Shown here: one piece after another, positions 1-7,777 of the stretch
Layout of the letters: each line of letters opens with the position of its first letter
Numbering within the stretch: position 1 is the stretch's first letter
Source of the DNA: Candidatus Pseudobacter hemicellulosilyticus
GTDB taxonomy: Bacteria > Bacteroidota > Bacteroidia > Chitinophagales > Chitinophagaceae
DNA: 64,000 nt
Direction of reading: 5' to 3'
Assembly: GCA_029202545.1 (NCBI GenBank)
Contig: CP119311.1
Location: 1,054,001-1,118,000, forward strand
Translations under genes and position numbers: made by a program
The notes under the pieces: model-generated
What the model was told of the DNA's origin: nothing
The model's input: only the letters and a program-made list of their open reading frames with translations
The model's database searches: none

Positions 1-572
1 TTGATCTGGGTGAGTTCTTCTCCCAGGTTATTCCGGATAGCGCTTTTGGCGAGGGCAATGATCTTGATCACTTTCAGGCGATCCCGGGTGATCTCAAATA
101 CCTCATCCACGATCTCCTTGGTAGCGGTTTTGGGATCGTAGAAAGTTATCTCGGTTTTCTTTTTAATATATTCATAATCGCCCCTTTTGGGATAGGTATC
201 CCCCATTCCGTTCTCAAAAAGACCGGAACTGCCCGTCAGGATCAGCGATTTGACACGTTCAGGATGTTTTAGCACATGCATCAGCGCCACATGACCACCC
301 AGGGAATTACCCAACAGGTGGACATTGCTGTAATCTTTGTGCTCAATAAACCTGTTGACAAACTTCTCCAGGCCGCCAACAGAAGTATGCAGGAGGTCCA
401 GGTCAAGTAAGGGCAGCATGGGCACCACTACCTTGTAGTGATGGCGGAAGTACTCGATCAGATCTGCAAAGTTGCTCAGTGCGCCGAATAAACCATGCAA
501 CAGCAACAGAGGTTCACCTTCTCCCTCTTCGATAAATTTGAACTTTTCCTCCTGTTTGATCTCGTAATTCAT
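1..572 (-). CDS. alpha/beta hydrolase, C-terminus cut by window edge
   Basis: Reading leftward from an ATG at 572 gives at least 190 residues with no stop before the window edge, so the C-terminus is missing. The N-terminal part shows an oxyanion-hole type LLLHGLFG at about residue 23. A nucleophile elbow GNSLGG at about residue 88 places the catalytic Ser in the usual G-x-S-x-G context. This is a cytoplasmic alpha/beta hydrolase with no signal peptide; the acid and His of the triad lie beyond the edge. It is the last visible member of the minus-strand run gldC-yqeY-cvpA, separated from cvpA by about 190 bases. The substrate cannot be named. Confidence 0.85.
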   Translation of the reverse strand, partial: MNYEIKQEEKFKFIEEGEGEPLLLLHGLFGALSNFADLIEYFRHHYKVVVPMLPLLDLDLLHTSVGGLEKFVNRFIEHKDYSNVHLLGNSLGGHVALMHVLKHPERVKSLILTGSSGLFENGMGDTYPKRGDYEYIKKKTEITFYDPKTATKEIVDEVFEITRDRLKVIKIIALAKSAIRNNLGEELTQI

Positions 573-765
573 CGGTTAATACGGTTCAATTCAGTCAATT
601 ATTCGCTAAAATAAACGTTTTACGGCAATTATTCCACCCTTCGTATTCCGTCGGGTGAATTTTGCTGTAAACTACTCTTTTTTTTGCGTCTTTATGCCTT
701 CTGAAAGTCTTGCTGCTGCCCGATTTGGTCAAAATCTTATTCAACCGGTGAGGTAACAGGAATCA

Positions 766-1308
766 TTAATTGGCCGACGCTCTTTCGGCCAGGCTGGCAA
801 AAAATCCGGTCAGTTCAGCGAACATATCTTTAAAAAATGGCAACAGTTTACCTATTCCATCAATCACTTTTGGACCCAGCGGCCGCACATAAGGCCAGCA
901 AACGGAATCCGTGATCGTTTTCTCTTCTACTAACTTCAACTGTTCTGCAAAGAACAACAGCACACTGTATGCAAGAGTATATATTATTATATACAGCAGG
1001 ATACCTCCCAGTTTGTTGACCCATCCCATGAGGGCCACTTCCATGGTCGCCTCCAGCAGATTGGCGCCCCAGCGTATCAGCAGGACCACCACCAGGAATA
1101 CGGCGGCAAAGGAAAGGAAAGGTAACCATTGTGCCGAAATACTGGTAGAATCTTTCAGATAATCAGCTACCACGGTAGAGAGTTTCATAGCCGCGGCGAG
1201 GCCGATCACCAGACCGATCACCGAAAAAACGGCAATGATCAGTCCACGCTGCCAGCCCCGGATAAGGGCCAGGACCAGCAGCAGGAGATATAGCAGGTCA
1301 ATGATCAT
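766..1308 (-). CDS. CvpA family membrane protein
   Basis: This 180-residue inner-membrane protein has four hydrophobic segments at roughly residues 2-20, 22-44, 64-84 and 100-120. The length and early glycine-rich helix pair match the CvpA/colicin V production family. Family members are poorly understood; links to envelope homeostasis and, in some bacteria, to colicin V export are known. The start is one base after the yqeY stop, so the two genes are very likely co-transcribed and coupled. The fold family is fairly certain, the role is not. Confidence 0.8.
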   Translation of the reverse strand: MIIDLLYLLLLVLALIRGWQRGLIIAVFSVIGLVIGLAAAMKLSTVVADYLKDSTSISAQWLPFLSFAAVFLVVVLLIRWGANLLEATMEVALMGWVNKLGGILLYIIIYTLAYSVLLFFAEQLKLVEEKTITDSVCWPYVRPLGPKVIDGIGKLLPFFKDMFAELTGFFASLAERASAN

Positions 1309-1309
1309 A

Positions 1310-1762
1310 TTATTTTGCCAGCAGCTCCTTTACCAGGGCGCTGATCGCTTTTCCATCTGCTTTTCCTGCCAGTTGTTTGGTGGCGGCCCCCATCACTTTA
1401 CCCATATCGGCAGGCGAGCTGGCGCCTGTGGCGGCAATGATCTCCGCTACAGCGGCCCGCAGTTCTTCAGGGCTCATTTGTTTGGGCAGGAACTTTTCTA
1501 TCACCTCAATCTCTTCCTGTTCCTTCCGGGCCAGGTCCTCCCGGTTCTGCTGCTGGAAGATCTCCAGCGAATCCTTTCTTTGCTTTACCAGCTTCTGCAG
1601 CAGCTTAAGCTCTGCATCAGCACTGATCTCCCCGCCGGCGCCTTCGGCCGTTTTGGCCAGGATAATGGCCGCTTTGACAGCACGCAGGCTGCGGACCGTT
1701 TTTTCATCTTTTGCCAGCATGGCTGTCTTCAGTTCGGCGTTGATCTGTTGTTCTAAAGGCAT
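1310..1762 (-). CDS. yqeY: GatB/YqeY domain-containing protein
   Basis: This 150-residue cytoplasmic protein is a stand-alone YqeY domain. It is a helical unit related to the C-terminal tRNA-contacting domain of amidotransferase subunit GatB. Family features seen are the N-terminal LEQQINAELKTAMLAKDE region, the central LPKQMSPEELRAAVAEII segment and the MGKVMGAATKQLAGKADG stretch near the C-terminus. The family is suspected of a tRNA-linked role, but none is proven. It sits between gldC (16 bases upstream) and cvpA (1 base downstream), so all three look like one minus-strand transcript. Confidence 0.9.
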   Translation of the reverse strand: MPLEQQINAELKTAMLAKDEKTVRSLRAVKAAIILAKTAEGAGGEISADAELKLLQKLVKQRKDSLEIFQQQNREDLARKEQEEIEVIEKFLPKQMSPEELRAAVAEIIAATGASSPADMGKVMGAATKQLAGKADGKAISALVKELLAK

Positions 1763-1778
1763 ATCACTGTTTTTACCG

Positions 1779-2126
1779 TTAGGCTTTGTTCTCTTTCAAT
1801 TGATTTTCGCGGAATTTCGTATAGAAATTTTTCGCAAACTCTTTCATGTCATTGACCAGCTCATGCTGGTGGGTGGCCCGGTCAAAGCTGTCCGCCATGG
1901 TCATAATGGTCTGGTAATAAAAATCAGCCATCTCATCCACCATCATTTCTTTGGTCCAGAGGTCAATGCGCAGGGCGCTTTTATCGGCCCCATCCCAGAA
2001 GGCCAGCATCATGGCACTGGCCTTGCGGGCCTCATCAGCTGTACTTTCCGAAGCTTTCCAGGAAATAGTGTCGGGAACCCTCTTCTCATCGAGAGAAACA
2101 TCGATGGTTATTTTTGATTGTATCAT
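1779..2126 (-). CDS. gldC: gliding-motility protein GldC
   Basis: This 115-residue cytoplasmic protein matches GldC. The diagnostic block is the central LRIDLWTKEMMVDEMADFYY (about residues 51-70), followed by a TMADSFDRAT segment and a helical C-terminus. In Flavobacterium, GldC supports gliding and type IX secretion without being absolutely essential, and it occurs widely in Bacteroidota, including species not known to glide. The gene heads the gldC-yqeY-cvpA run. An exact minus-strand -7 box at 2184-2191 lies about 60 bases upstream. Confidence 0.85.
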   Translation of the reverse strand: MIQSKITIDVSLDEKRVPDTISWKASESTADEARKASAMMLAFWDGADKSALRIDLWTKEMMVDEMADFYYQTIMTMADSFDRATHQHELVNDMKEFAKNFYTKFRENQLKENKA

Positions 2127-2183
2127 ACGCAGACTTGACTATCAATTTTTTAGTATATGATCCCCTTCCCGGGACCACAACTG

Positions 2184-2191
2184 CAAAAATA
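2184..2191 (-). promoter_or_regulatory. -7 promoter box upstream of gldC
   Basis: The minus strand reads TATTTTTG, an exact TAnnTTTG match, placing transcription start near 2177 and giving a leader of about 50 bases. No TTG sits at the expected distance upstream, so the call rests on the -7 box alone. Confidence 0.45.
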
Positions 2192-2385
2192 CGTGTAATA
2201 ATGCTTACCGGAAGGACTGACCCTTATCAGCCGGTAATTTATCCACTTTTTGTATGTATAAACAAGAAAATTACAATATGATCGTTTCCAGTAGGTGGCT
2301 TACCGGTGTTGCGTTCCACGACTGACGCAGGCAGGGCGCAGCTTGCTGCGGAAATTACGAAGTCGTAAAACAAGGTACTATCGCG

Positions 2386-2416
2386 TTGACAGGGACAGTG
2401 CCGTATAGTAATTTTG
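2386..2416 (+). promoter_or_regulatory. promoter of the T9SS cargo gene
   Basis: TTG at 2386-2388, a 20-base spacer and TAATTTTG at 2409-2416 form a complete Bacteroidota -33/-7 promoter. The predicted transcription start is near 2423, which leaves a leader of about 33 bases before the ATG at 2456. This supports 2456 over the in-frame upstream codon at 2414, which would lie inside the promoter. The rest of 2127-2385 shows no gene. Confidence 0.65.
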
Positions 2417-2455
2417 AGCCGATCCGATCCTTTTTTTCGTACCAAATCAGTACCT

Positions 2456-3640
2456 ATGAAACACATTTACACAGTAACCTGTGTCAGTATTCTATTATTG
2501 ACCCTTGGGCTGAGCCCCAACCTTCAGGCGCAATGCAGCACCTGTCCCGGCGGTGGAGAGATCTCCTACACGGTTATCCTGGACACCACCACCGATGCTT
2601 TCACCTATCTCAGCTTTCCCCAGTTTGATCCCAGCGTAGGCGTACTTACCTGTATTGCCCTCCATGACACCATTTCCCTGATCAGCACCACGGGCATGCG
2701 CAACAATTCCGGTACACAGACCCTCTACAGGTTCCGGCTCAACGTGAATACCATGGTGCTGGGCCCGCCCAGCTATGTTGACATGTTCACCAACAACGAT
2801 GTTACCCGCAACTATGCCGCGATCCTCCTGGAGCCCAAGGGCACGCCGGGGGACTCCATCACCTATGGGCCTGATACCATGTTCTATGATCAGCCAAATG
2901 AGGCCAGTCTCACCGGCCGGGCCGCCTATATCGGCAACGGCAATGTTAACCTGCAGTTCACCATCGGCGGCGGCGTTACAGCCACCGGCAGCGTGGCCTA
3001 TACCTCCACTGTAGACACCAGGGTCTGGGGCAAGTTCAGGCTCACCTATTACTGGTGCCCGCCCACCATACTGACCATTCCTAACCTCGGTAATTTCACT
3101 GCCGTCAAAAAAGGAAATACGATACAGGTAGAATGGTACGTTAATGATGAGGAAAAATCCAATAACTATGAAGTTGAGATCAGCTATGACGGCCGGAACT
3201 TCATCCCTGCCGGGAAAGCTGCCGGACAATATGCTGCTGCAGGTACTGCAGCAAAATACAGTTATCAGTACCTGCCTGATCCAGCTGCTGCTGGAAAACT
3301 ATATGTCCGCATCCGCCAGACCAACGCCCAGGGCAAAGTCAGTTATTCCCCCATCCGTACCGTAACCCTGGACAACGCCCCGGCTCCCAGCTTTGTGGTA
3401 TCGCCCAACCCGGTAAAGGATAAACTGACCCTCCGGTTCGACCGTGAACTGAAAGGCCAGTACGGCGTGGAACTGTTCAATACCGCCGGCCAGACCCTGC
3501 TGAACAGGACCCTGACAGCCAACGGGACCAGCAGCCTGGACATCCCCCTGCCTGTTAAGCCCCCGCCAGGTATGTATTACCTGCGGACCACCAGTCTGCT
3601 GACAGGACAGCTCCATACCAGCAAACTGCTGGTCAGGTAA
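2456..3640 (+). CDS. secreted protein with type IX secretion sorting domain
   Basis: This protein of 394 residues begins with a classic signal peptide (MKHIYTVTC, a hydrophobic core, then LQAQ). It ends with a type A T9SS sorting domain: SPNPVKDKLTLRF about 80 residues from the end, a mid-domain LFNTAGQTLL, and a final basic KLLVR. A fibronectin-III-like segment (roughly residues 205-305, with VEWYVNDEEKSNNYEVEIS) precedes it. The N-terminal half has no recognised domain and carries a CSTCPGGGE cysteine pair just after the signal. The protein is expected on the cell surface or in the medium. The start at 2456 is chosen because it sits just after a good promoter and directly yields the signal peptide. 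Confidence 0.85.
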   Translation: MKHIYTVTCVSILLLTLGLSPNLQAQCSTCPGGGEISYTVILDTTTDAFTYLSFPQFDPSVGVLTCIALHDTISLISTTGMRNNSGTQTLYRFRLNVNTMVLGPPSYVDMFTNNDVTRNYAAILLEPKGTPGDSITYGPDTMFYDQPNEASLTGRAAYIGNGNVNLQFTIGGGVTATGSVAYTSTVDTRVWGKFRLTYYWCPPTILTIPNLGNFTAVKKGNTIQVEWYVNDEEKSNNYEVEISYDGRNFIPAGKAAGQYAAAGTAAKYSYQYLPDPAAAGKLYVRIRQTNAQGKVSYSPIRTVTLDNAPAPSFVVSPNPVKDKLTLRFDRELKGQYGVELFNTAGQTLLNRTLTANGTSSLDIPLPVKPPPGMYYLRTTSLLTGQLHTSKLLVR

Positions 3641-3709
3641 CCAATGGGGCAACGCCGGACCAGTAGCCCGGCGCTCCCCGGAAAAAATAAAGGAGTGACG
3701 GGAATTTCC

Positions 3710-3717
3710 TACATTTG
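3710..3717 (+). promoter_or_regulatory. -7 promoter box of DUF4290 gene
   Basis: TACATTTG is an exact TAnnTTTG box. Transcription should start near 3723, just after the upstream in-frame ATG at 3722. This favours translation from the ATG at 3752. Confidence 0.5.
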
Positions 3718-3751
3718 TCGTATGCATAGCAACATAGAAGAAATAGAAGAA

Positions 3752-4465
3752 ATGGAATACAATACTACCAGGAATCACCTGATCATGCGTGAATATGGCA
3801 GACATATTCAGAAGATGATCGAGTACCTGCTCAGTATTGAAGACCGGGAGACCCGCCAGCGGAATGCTTATGCGGTGATTGAACTCATGGGTTTTCTCAA
3901 TCCTCACCTGAAGAACGTTGAAGATTTTCGTCATAAACTCTGGGATCATCTTTTCCTCATCTCTGATTTCAAACTGGATGTGGAATCGCCTTATCCCATT
4001 CCCACACGTGAAACACTGAAAGCAAGACCCAATCCCCTGCCTTATCCCAAAAGGTATCCTAAGTTCTCCCACCTGGGCAAGAACCTGGAACTGGTGATCA
4101 ATAAGGCACTCAAGGAAGAAGGCGAAAAACGCCAGGGCTTTGCCAATGCCATCGCTTACTACATGAAGCTGGCCTACAACAACTGGCATAAAGAGACCGT
4201 ACACGATGACGGTATCCAGAGTGAGCTCAGCAACATCACCGATGGTCAGCTTACCTTTACCAATACACCATACGTTCGCCAGCATCGCAATGAAGGCCGG
4301 GAACGGAATGAGCGCAGCAGTAGCAACTACGGCGACTACCGCAACAAACGTGGCGGTGGAGGCGGTGGCGGTAAGTTCCAGCAAAGGGACAACCGCGGAG
4401 GCGGAGGCGGCGGCCGCAATGATCGCGGCGGTGGCGGTAAGTTCAATAAGAAAAGATATAAGTAG
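3752..4465 (+). CDS. DUF4290 protein with glycine/arginine-rich tail
   Basis: This 237-residue cytoplasmic protein has a DUF4290-type body starting at MEYNTTRNHLIMREYGRHIQ and running to about residue 180. DUF4290 is a Bacteroidota family of unknown function. The last ~50 residues are a low-complexity run of Gly blocks separated by Arg, Asn, Asp, Lys and Phe, ending in KFNKKRYK, similar to RGG-box RNA-binding tails. The alternative ATG at 3722 lies almost on the predicted transcription start, so 3752 is preferred. A strong terminator follows at 4490-4518, indicating a monocistronic unit. RNA binding is inferred from composition only. Confidence 0.8.
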   Translation: MEYNTTRNHLIMREYGRHIQKMIEYLLSIEDRETRQRNAYAVIELMGFLNPHLKNVEDFRHKLWDHLFLISDFKLDVESPYPIPTRETLKARPNPLPYPKRYPKFSHLGKNLELVINKALKEEGEKRQGFANAIAYYMKLAYNNWHKETVHDDGIQSELSNITDGQLTFTNTPYVRQHRNEGRERNERSSSNYGDYRNKRGGGGGGGKFQQRDNRGGGGGGRNDRGGGGKFNKKRYK

Positions 4466-4489
4466 TGCTGACTAACTGATAAGTTTTTG

Positions 4490-4518
4490 AAAGTTGACCG
4501 GCTCCGGTCAACTTTTTT
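4490..4518 (+). terminator. rho-independent terminator after DUF4290 gene
   Basis: A 12-base perfect inverted repeat (4490-4501 with 4504-4515, AAAGTTGACCGG and its complement) runs directly into a T stretch. Confidence 0.9.
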
Positions 4519-4547
4519 GTTAAGTAACATTTCAACCTACCATAGCT

Positions 4548-5852
4548 ATGCATTTTGAAGTCACCGGTGGCAAAAAACTGAGCGGCACCATTATCCCGCA
4601 GGGAGCCAAGAACGAGGCATTACAGATCATCAGCGCCGTGCTGCTGACACCAGAAAAAGTGACCATCACCAATATTCCCGATATCCTTGATGTCAACCTG
4701 CTGATAGAACTGCTGGCAGACATGAATGTCAAAATTGAAAGACCGCAGCGGGACACCTGTATCTTCCAGGCCGACAATGTAGATATCGATTACCTGCACA
4801 GCGCTTCCTACCGCCAGAAAAGCGGCCGGCTGCGCGGCTCCGTGATGTTTGCCGGTCCCATGCTGGCGCGCTTCCGCAAAGCTTTTATTCCCAAGCCAGG
4901 TGGTGATAAGATCGGCAGAAGACGCCTGGACACCCATATCATCGGCTTCGAGAAACTGGGCGCCCAATTCACCTATCATCCCGAAGACGGGTTCTTCCAC
5001 CTGGAAGCCCCCAACCTTAAAGGCGCTTACCTCCTGCTGGACGAGCCCTCCGTAACGGGCACCGCCAATATCATCCTGGCAGCCGTCATGGCACAGGGCA
5101 CTACTACCATCTATAACGCCGCCTGCGAACCCTATATACAGCAGCTTTGTCGCATGCTAACGAGCATGGGCGCCCGCATACAGGGTATAGGCAGTAACCT
5201 GCTCACCGTAGAAGGTGTCAGCTATCTCGGCGGCGCCAGCCACCGCATGCTGCCAGATATGATCGAGATCGGCTCCTTTATCGGCCTCGCCGCCATGACA
5301 CAGAGCGATATCACCATCAAGGACGTCAGCCTGGATAACCTCGGCATCATTCCCGAAAAATTCAAACAGCTGGGCATCAAAATGGAATTCATCGGTGATG
5401 ATATCCATGTGCCTGCCCAGGACATCTACGAGATACAGACTTTCCTGGACGGCTCCGTCCTCACCATCTATGATCATCCCTGGCCCGGCTTCACTCCCGA
5501 CCTGCTCAGCATTGTGCTGGTAGTGGCCACACAGGCGCGTGGCAGTGTGCTGGTACACCAGAAGATGTTCGAAAGCCGCCTGTTCTTTGTTGACAAACTG
5601 ATTGACATGGGCGCACAGATCATTCTCTGCGATCCCCATCGCGCTGCCGTCATCGGCCTTGGCCGCGAACAGAGCCTGCGCGGTATCACCATGAGCAGCC
5701 CCGATATACGCGCCGGCGTTTCCCTGCTGATTGCCGCCCTCAGCGCCGAAGGCAAAAGCGTGATCCAGAATATTGAACAGATCGACAGAGGCTATCAGCA
5801 TATTGACGAAAGGCTGAGAGGAATTGGCGCAGAGATAGTACGTGTGGGATAG
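4548..5852 (+). CDS. murA: UDP-N-acetylglucosamine 1-carboxyvinyltransferase, Asp-type active site
   Basis: This 434-residue enzyme catalyses the first committed step of peptidoglycan synthesis, transfer of enolpyruvate from PEP to UDP-GlcNAc in the cytoplasm. The EPSP-synthase-like fold is clear: QGAKNEAL near residue 19 (substrate Lys), the loop PGGDKIGRRRLDTH at residues 117-130, GTANIILAAVMAQGTT, HRMLPDMIEIGSF, a DIRAGVSL segment with the conserved Arg, and IDRGYQHIDERL near the end. At the position of E. coli Cys115 in PGGC the residue is Asp120. Asp at this position is known in other bacteria to keep activity while preventing fosfomycin alkylation. The gene ends 20 bases before a strong hairpin terminator. 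Confidence 0.97.
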   Translation: MHFEVTGGKKLSGTIIPQGAKNEALQIISAVLLTPEKVTITNIPDILDVNLLIELLADMNVKIERPQRDTCIFQADNVDIDYLHSASYRQKSGRLRGSVMFAGPMLARFRKAFIPKPGGDKIGRRRLDTHIIGFEKLGAQFTYHPEDGFFHLEAPNLKGAYLLLDEPSVTGTANIILAAVMAQGTTTIYNAACEPYIQQLCRMLTSMGARIQGIGSNLLTVEGVSYLGGASHRMLPDMIEIGSFIGLAAMTQSDITIKDVSLDNLGIIPEKFKQLGIKMEFIGDDIHVPAQDIYEIQTFLDGSVLTIYDHPWPGFTPDLLSIVLVVATQARGSVLVHQKMFESRLFFVDKLIDMGAQIILCDPHRAAVIGLGREQSLRGITMSSPDIRAGVSLLIAALSAEGKSVIQNIEQIDRGYQHIDERLRGIGAEIVRVG

Positions 5853-5862
5853 GCAAATACTA

Positions 5863-5908
5863 TTAAAAAAAAGCGCCGCTTCGGTTGAAGCGGCGCTTTT
5901 TTTTAATA
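5863..5908 (+). terminator. terminator after murA, symmetric
   Basis: GCGCCGCTTC (5873-5882), a GGTT loop and GAAGCGGCGC (5887-5896) form a perfect 10-bp stem flanked by eight A and eight T. The flanks themselves extend the dyad (ACTATT / AATAGT). It could stop transcription from both directions and insulates murA from the following accessory pair. Confidence 0.93.
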
Positions 5909-5973
5909 GTAGAAGACAAACAAAAACTTTACATATTTTGTAAATATTATTTACATTTTGCGTATATTTAATT

Positions 5974-5981
5974 TAGCTTTG
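5974..5981 (+). promoter_or_regulatory. -7 promoter box of the GNAT/HTH pair
   Basis: TAGCTTTG is an exact TAnnTTTG match. It puts transcription start near 5988, about 13 bases before the first ATG. The 5905-6000 stretch is very AT-rich with several TTTTG runs, but no TTG lies at the ideal spacing. If the HTH protein autoregulates, its operator should be here; no clear palindrome is visible. Confidence 0.5.
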
Positions 5982-6000
5982 ATTCCCTAACGATTTCGCT

Positions 6001-6468
6001 ATGCATATAGAAGAAGTTGCTTCGGGGCAATTAATTGAAGTTATTATAGAAAAGGTGTCCGTTGCGGACTATGCAATCATCAGGAAAAATCTACGATTTG
6101 GGTTTGACTGGAACCAGTTCCTGGGTGAAGTAGTTTATAAGTTAGTCCCTGCTGGAACAAATGATATGGCAGGCCTGATGGCGCTTACAGATCATCCGCA
6201 GGAAGGTCTTCGATTTATAGAAGTTAAACTTATTGAATCCGCCAAGGAGAATATAGGAGCTGGAAAAAAGTATGACAGGGTGCCTGGTATTTTGTTAGCT
6301 TTTGCCTGCAGAGAATCATTTAAAAAAGGATATAATGGAACCTTATTCCTCATCCCAAAAACAAGCTTGATCCCCTTGTATAGGCAGAAATATGGATTTC
6401 TGGCTGCAGGCAGGGGGCTTTATCTTGAACAGGCCCAGGCATTGAAACTGATGAATAATTATCTGTAA
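6001..6468 (+). CDS. GNAT-like protein, possible toxin of a two-gene module
   Basis: This 155-residue protein has no signal peptide. The second half has GNAT-fold character: a beta strand FIEVKLIESA, a loop NIGAGKKYDRVPGILLAFA resembling a degenerate acetyl-CoA loop plus helix, and KGYNGTLFLIPKTSLIPLYR followed by QKYGF, the classic C-terminal x-x-Y-x-x-x-G-F of GNAT enzymes. The usual Q/R-x-x-G-x-G/A pyrophosphate loop is not intact, so activity is uncertain. The gene lies 47 bases before an HTH gene in an AT-rich insert flanked by housekeeping genes. That arrangement fits a GNAT toxin with an HTH antitoxin, an inference only. It could equally be a small-molecule acetyltransferase under its own regulator. 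Confidence 0.6.
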   Translation: MHIEEVASGQLIEVIIEKVSVADYAIIRKNLRFGFDWNQFLGEVVYKLVPAGTNDMAGLMALTDHPQEGLRFIEVKLIESAKENIGAGKKYDRVPGILLAFACRESFKKGYNGTLFLIPKTSLIPLYRQKYGFLAAGRGLYLEQAQALKLMNNYL

Positions 6469-6515
6469 CCCTGAGATATGATCAATGATCATTAAACCAC
6501 AATTCACTTTTTATC

Positions 6516-7040
6516 ATGAAACAGAGAAAAAAAATCGTTCAATATTCCCTGGACGAAATTGCCAACGCACATATTCTTTCCGAAGAGTTAAGTGCGGTTG
6601 AAAGAAAACAAATCCTCGAAGATTTTGGTAAAAAGAAGAAGAAACTGGATGCTCAGTTATCCAATGAACAAAGGATATTATCCGCTATACTTCAGTTAAG
6701 GTTTCAAATCGAAGATTACATAAAAGAAGTCACTTATGATCAGGATACAAATTTTGGCTTTTTCCTGAAGCAATATATTTCCCGGCTACAGCTCAAAAAC
6801 AAGGATTTTGCCTATCAGATTGGTGTAGAACCTGTTGAGCTTAGCCAATTATTAAATGCCCATAGAAGACCAAATAATAAAATTCTTATCAGGTTGGAAA
6901 TTCATTCCAATAATAATATCGACGCTCTATTGTGGTATAAAATAGTAGAAAAGGACAAAGAATATGAGCTTGTCACCAATACACGTTTAAGGCAACAGGA
7001 AAAAAGGCATGTGAAGCAGTATTTTTCTTATTCGAAATGA
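6516..7040 (+). CDS. HTH (XRE/HigA-like) protein, possible antitoxin
   Basis: This 174-residue protein has three visible parts. Residues 1-45 are charged. A lysine-rich helical or coiled segment (KKKKKLDAQLSNEQRILSAI) runs to about residue 75. A helix-turn-helix follows at about residues 98-130: KNKDFAYQIGVEPVELSQLL, then NAHRRPNNKILIRLEIH, the HigA/XRE pattern in which the second helix reads the DNA. The tail after residue 140 is basic. Position directly downstream of the GNAT-like gene and the low GC suggest an antitoxin or autoregulator. In many Bacteroidota HTH-type modules the toxin gene comes first, as here. A role as an independent regulator is not excluded. Confidence 0.65.
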   Translation: MKQRKKIVQYSLDEIANAHILSEELSAVERKQILEDFGKKKKKLDAQLSNEQRILSAILQLRFQIEDYIKEVTYDQDTNFGFFLKQYISRLQLKNKDFAYQIGVEPVELSQLLNAHRRPNNKILIRLEIHSNNNIDALLWYKIVEKDKEYELVTNTRLRQQEKRHVKQYFSYSK

Positions 7041-7198
7041 CATCGAAAAATATTTTAAATAGTTATTGTTGACCAATAAGATAACGCTTTCTATTGCCCA
7101 ACCTGCACAATAGTAAATCCTACCGTTCATCCTGCCCGAAAAACTACTATACTAAATCTCCCGCCTTTTTCTTTCCTTTGCAACCTCATTCTTCGCTT

Positions 7199-7777
7199 AT
7201 GTCCTTTGATCCGCAAAATAAGATCCTGATCATTACCGCACCCTCAGGCGCCGGCAAAACATCTATCACGCATTACCTGCTGGAAAATGTTCCGGAGCTC
7301 TGCTTTTCTGTATCAGCCGCCACCAGGCAGGCCAGGGGTGCGGAGCAGGATGGTGTGGATTATTATTTCATGACTGAAGAATCCTTCCAGCACAAGATCC
7401 GCGAACAGGCATTTGTAGAATGGGAAATGGTGTACGAAGGCAAATACTACGGCACCCTCAAATCCGAACTGGAAAGGATCTGGGGCCAAAATCGGATCCC
7501 CGTGCTTGACATTGATGTCAAAGGCGCTATTCACGTACAGCAGCAATACCCGAATACTACGTTATCACTTTTCATCATGCCGCCTTCGGTGGATGAACTG
7601 AAACGCAGGCTCCAGTCCCGGGGAACCGAAACAGCGTCAAGCCTGCAGGCCCGGGTCAATAAGGCCTCCTACGAGATCTCTTTCAAACACCATTTTCACC
7701 GCATCATTCTCAATAAGGACCTGAAAAAAGCCAGGGAAGAAGCGTTTGGCATTGTCCAGGATTTCCTGGCTATTTAA
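7199..7777 (+). CDS. gmk: guanylate kinase
   Basis: This 192-residue cytoplasmic enzyme phosphorylates GMP to GDP with ATP. A P-loop APSGAGKTS lies at about residues 14-22. It is followed by the GMP-binding segment (TRQARGAEQDGVDYYF, EWEMVYEGKYYGT) and VLDIDVKGAIHVQQQYP. The ATG at 7199 is chosen because it lies just before MSFDPQNKILIITAPSG, the normal family N-terminus. An in-frame upstream codon would add 35 low-quality residues. A near-consensus -7 element (TTCCTTTG) precedes it at about 7174-7181. Length is typical. It appears to be transcribed alone. Confidence 0.95.
   Translation: MSFDPQNKILIITAPSGAGKTSITHYLLENVPELCFSVSAATRQARGAEQDGVDYYFMTEESFQHKIREQAFVEWEMVYEGKYYGTLKSELERIWGQNRIPVLDIDVKGAIHVQQQYPNTTLSLFIMPPSVDELKRRLQSRGTETASSLQARVNKASYEISFKHHFHRIILNKDLKKAREEAFGIVQDFLAI

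Noticed and set aside
3646..3679. GGGG...CGCCGG / CCGGCG...CCCC inverted repeat after the T9SS cargo gene
   Set aside because: It lacks a T-rich tail and overlaps the promoter region of the next gene, so I did not call it a terminator.
4320..4465. Repeated GGCGGTGG units that could be read as a DNA repeat array
   Set aside because: They encode the glycine-rich tail of the DUF4290 protein in frame, so the coding explanation is enough.
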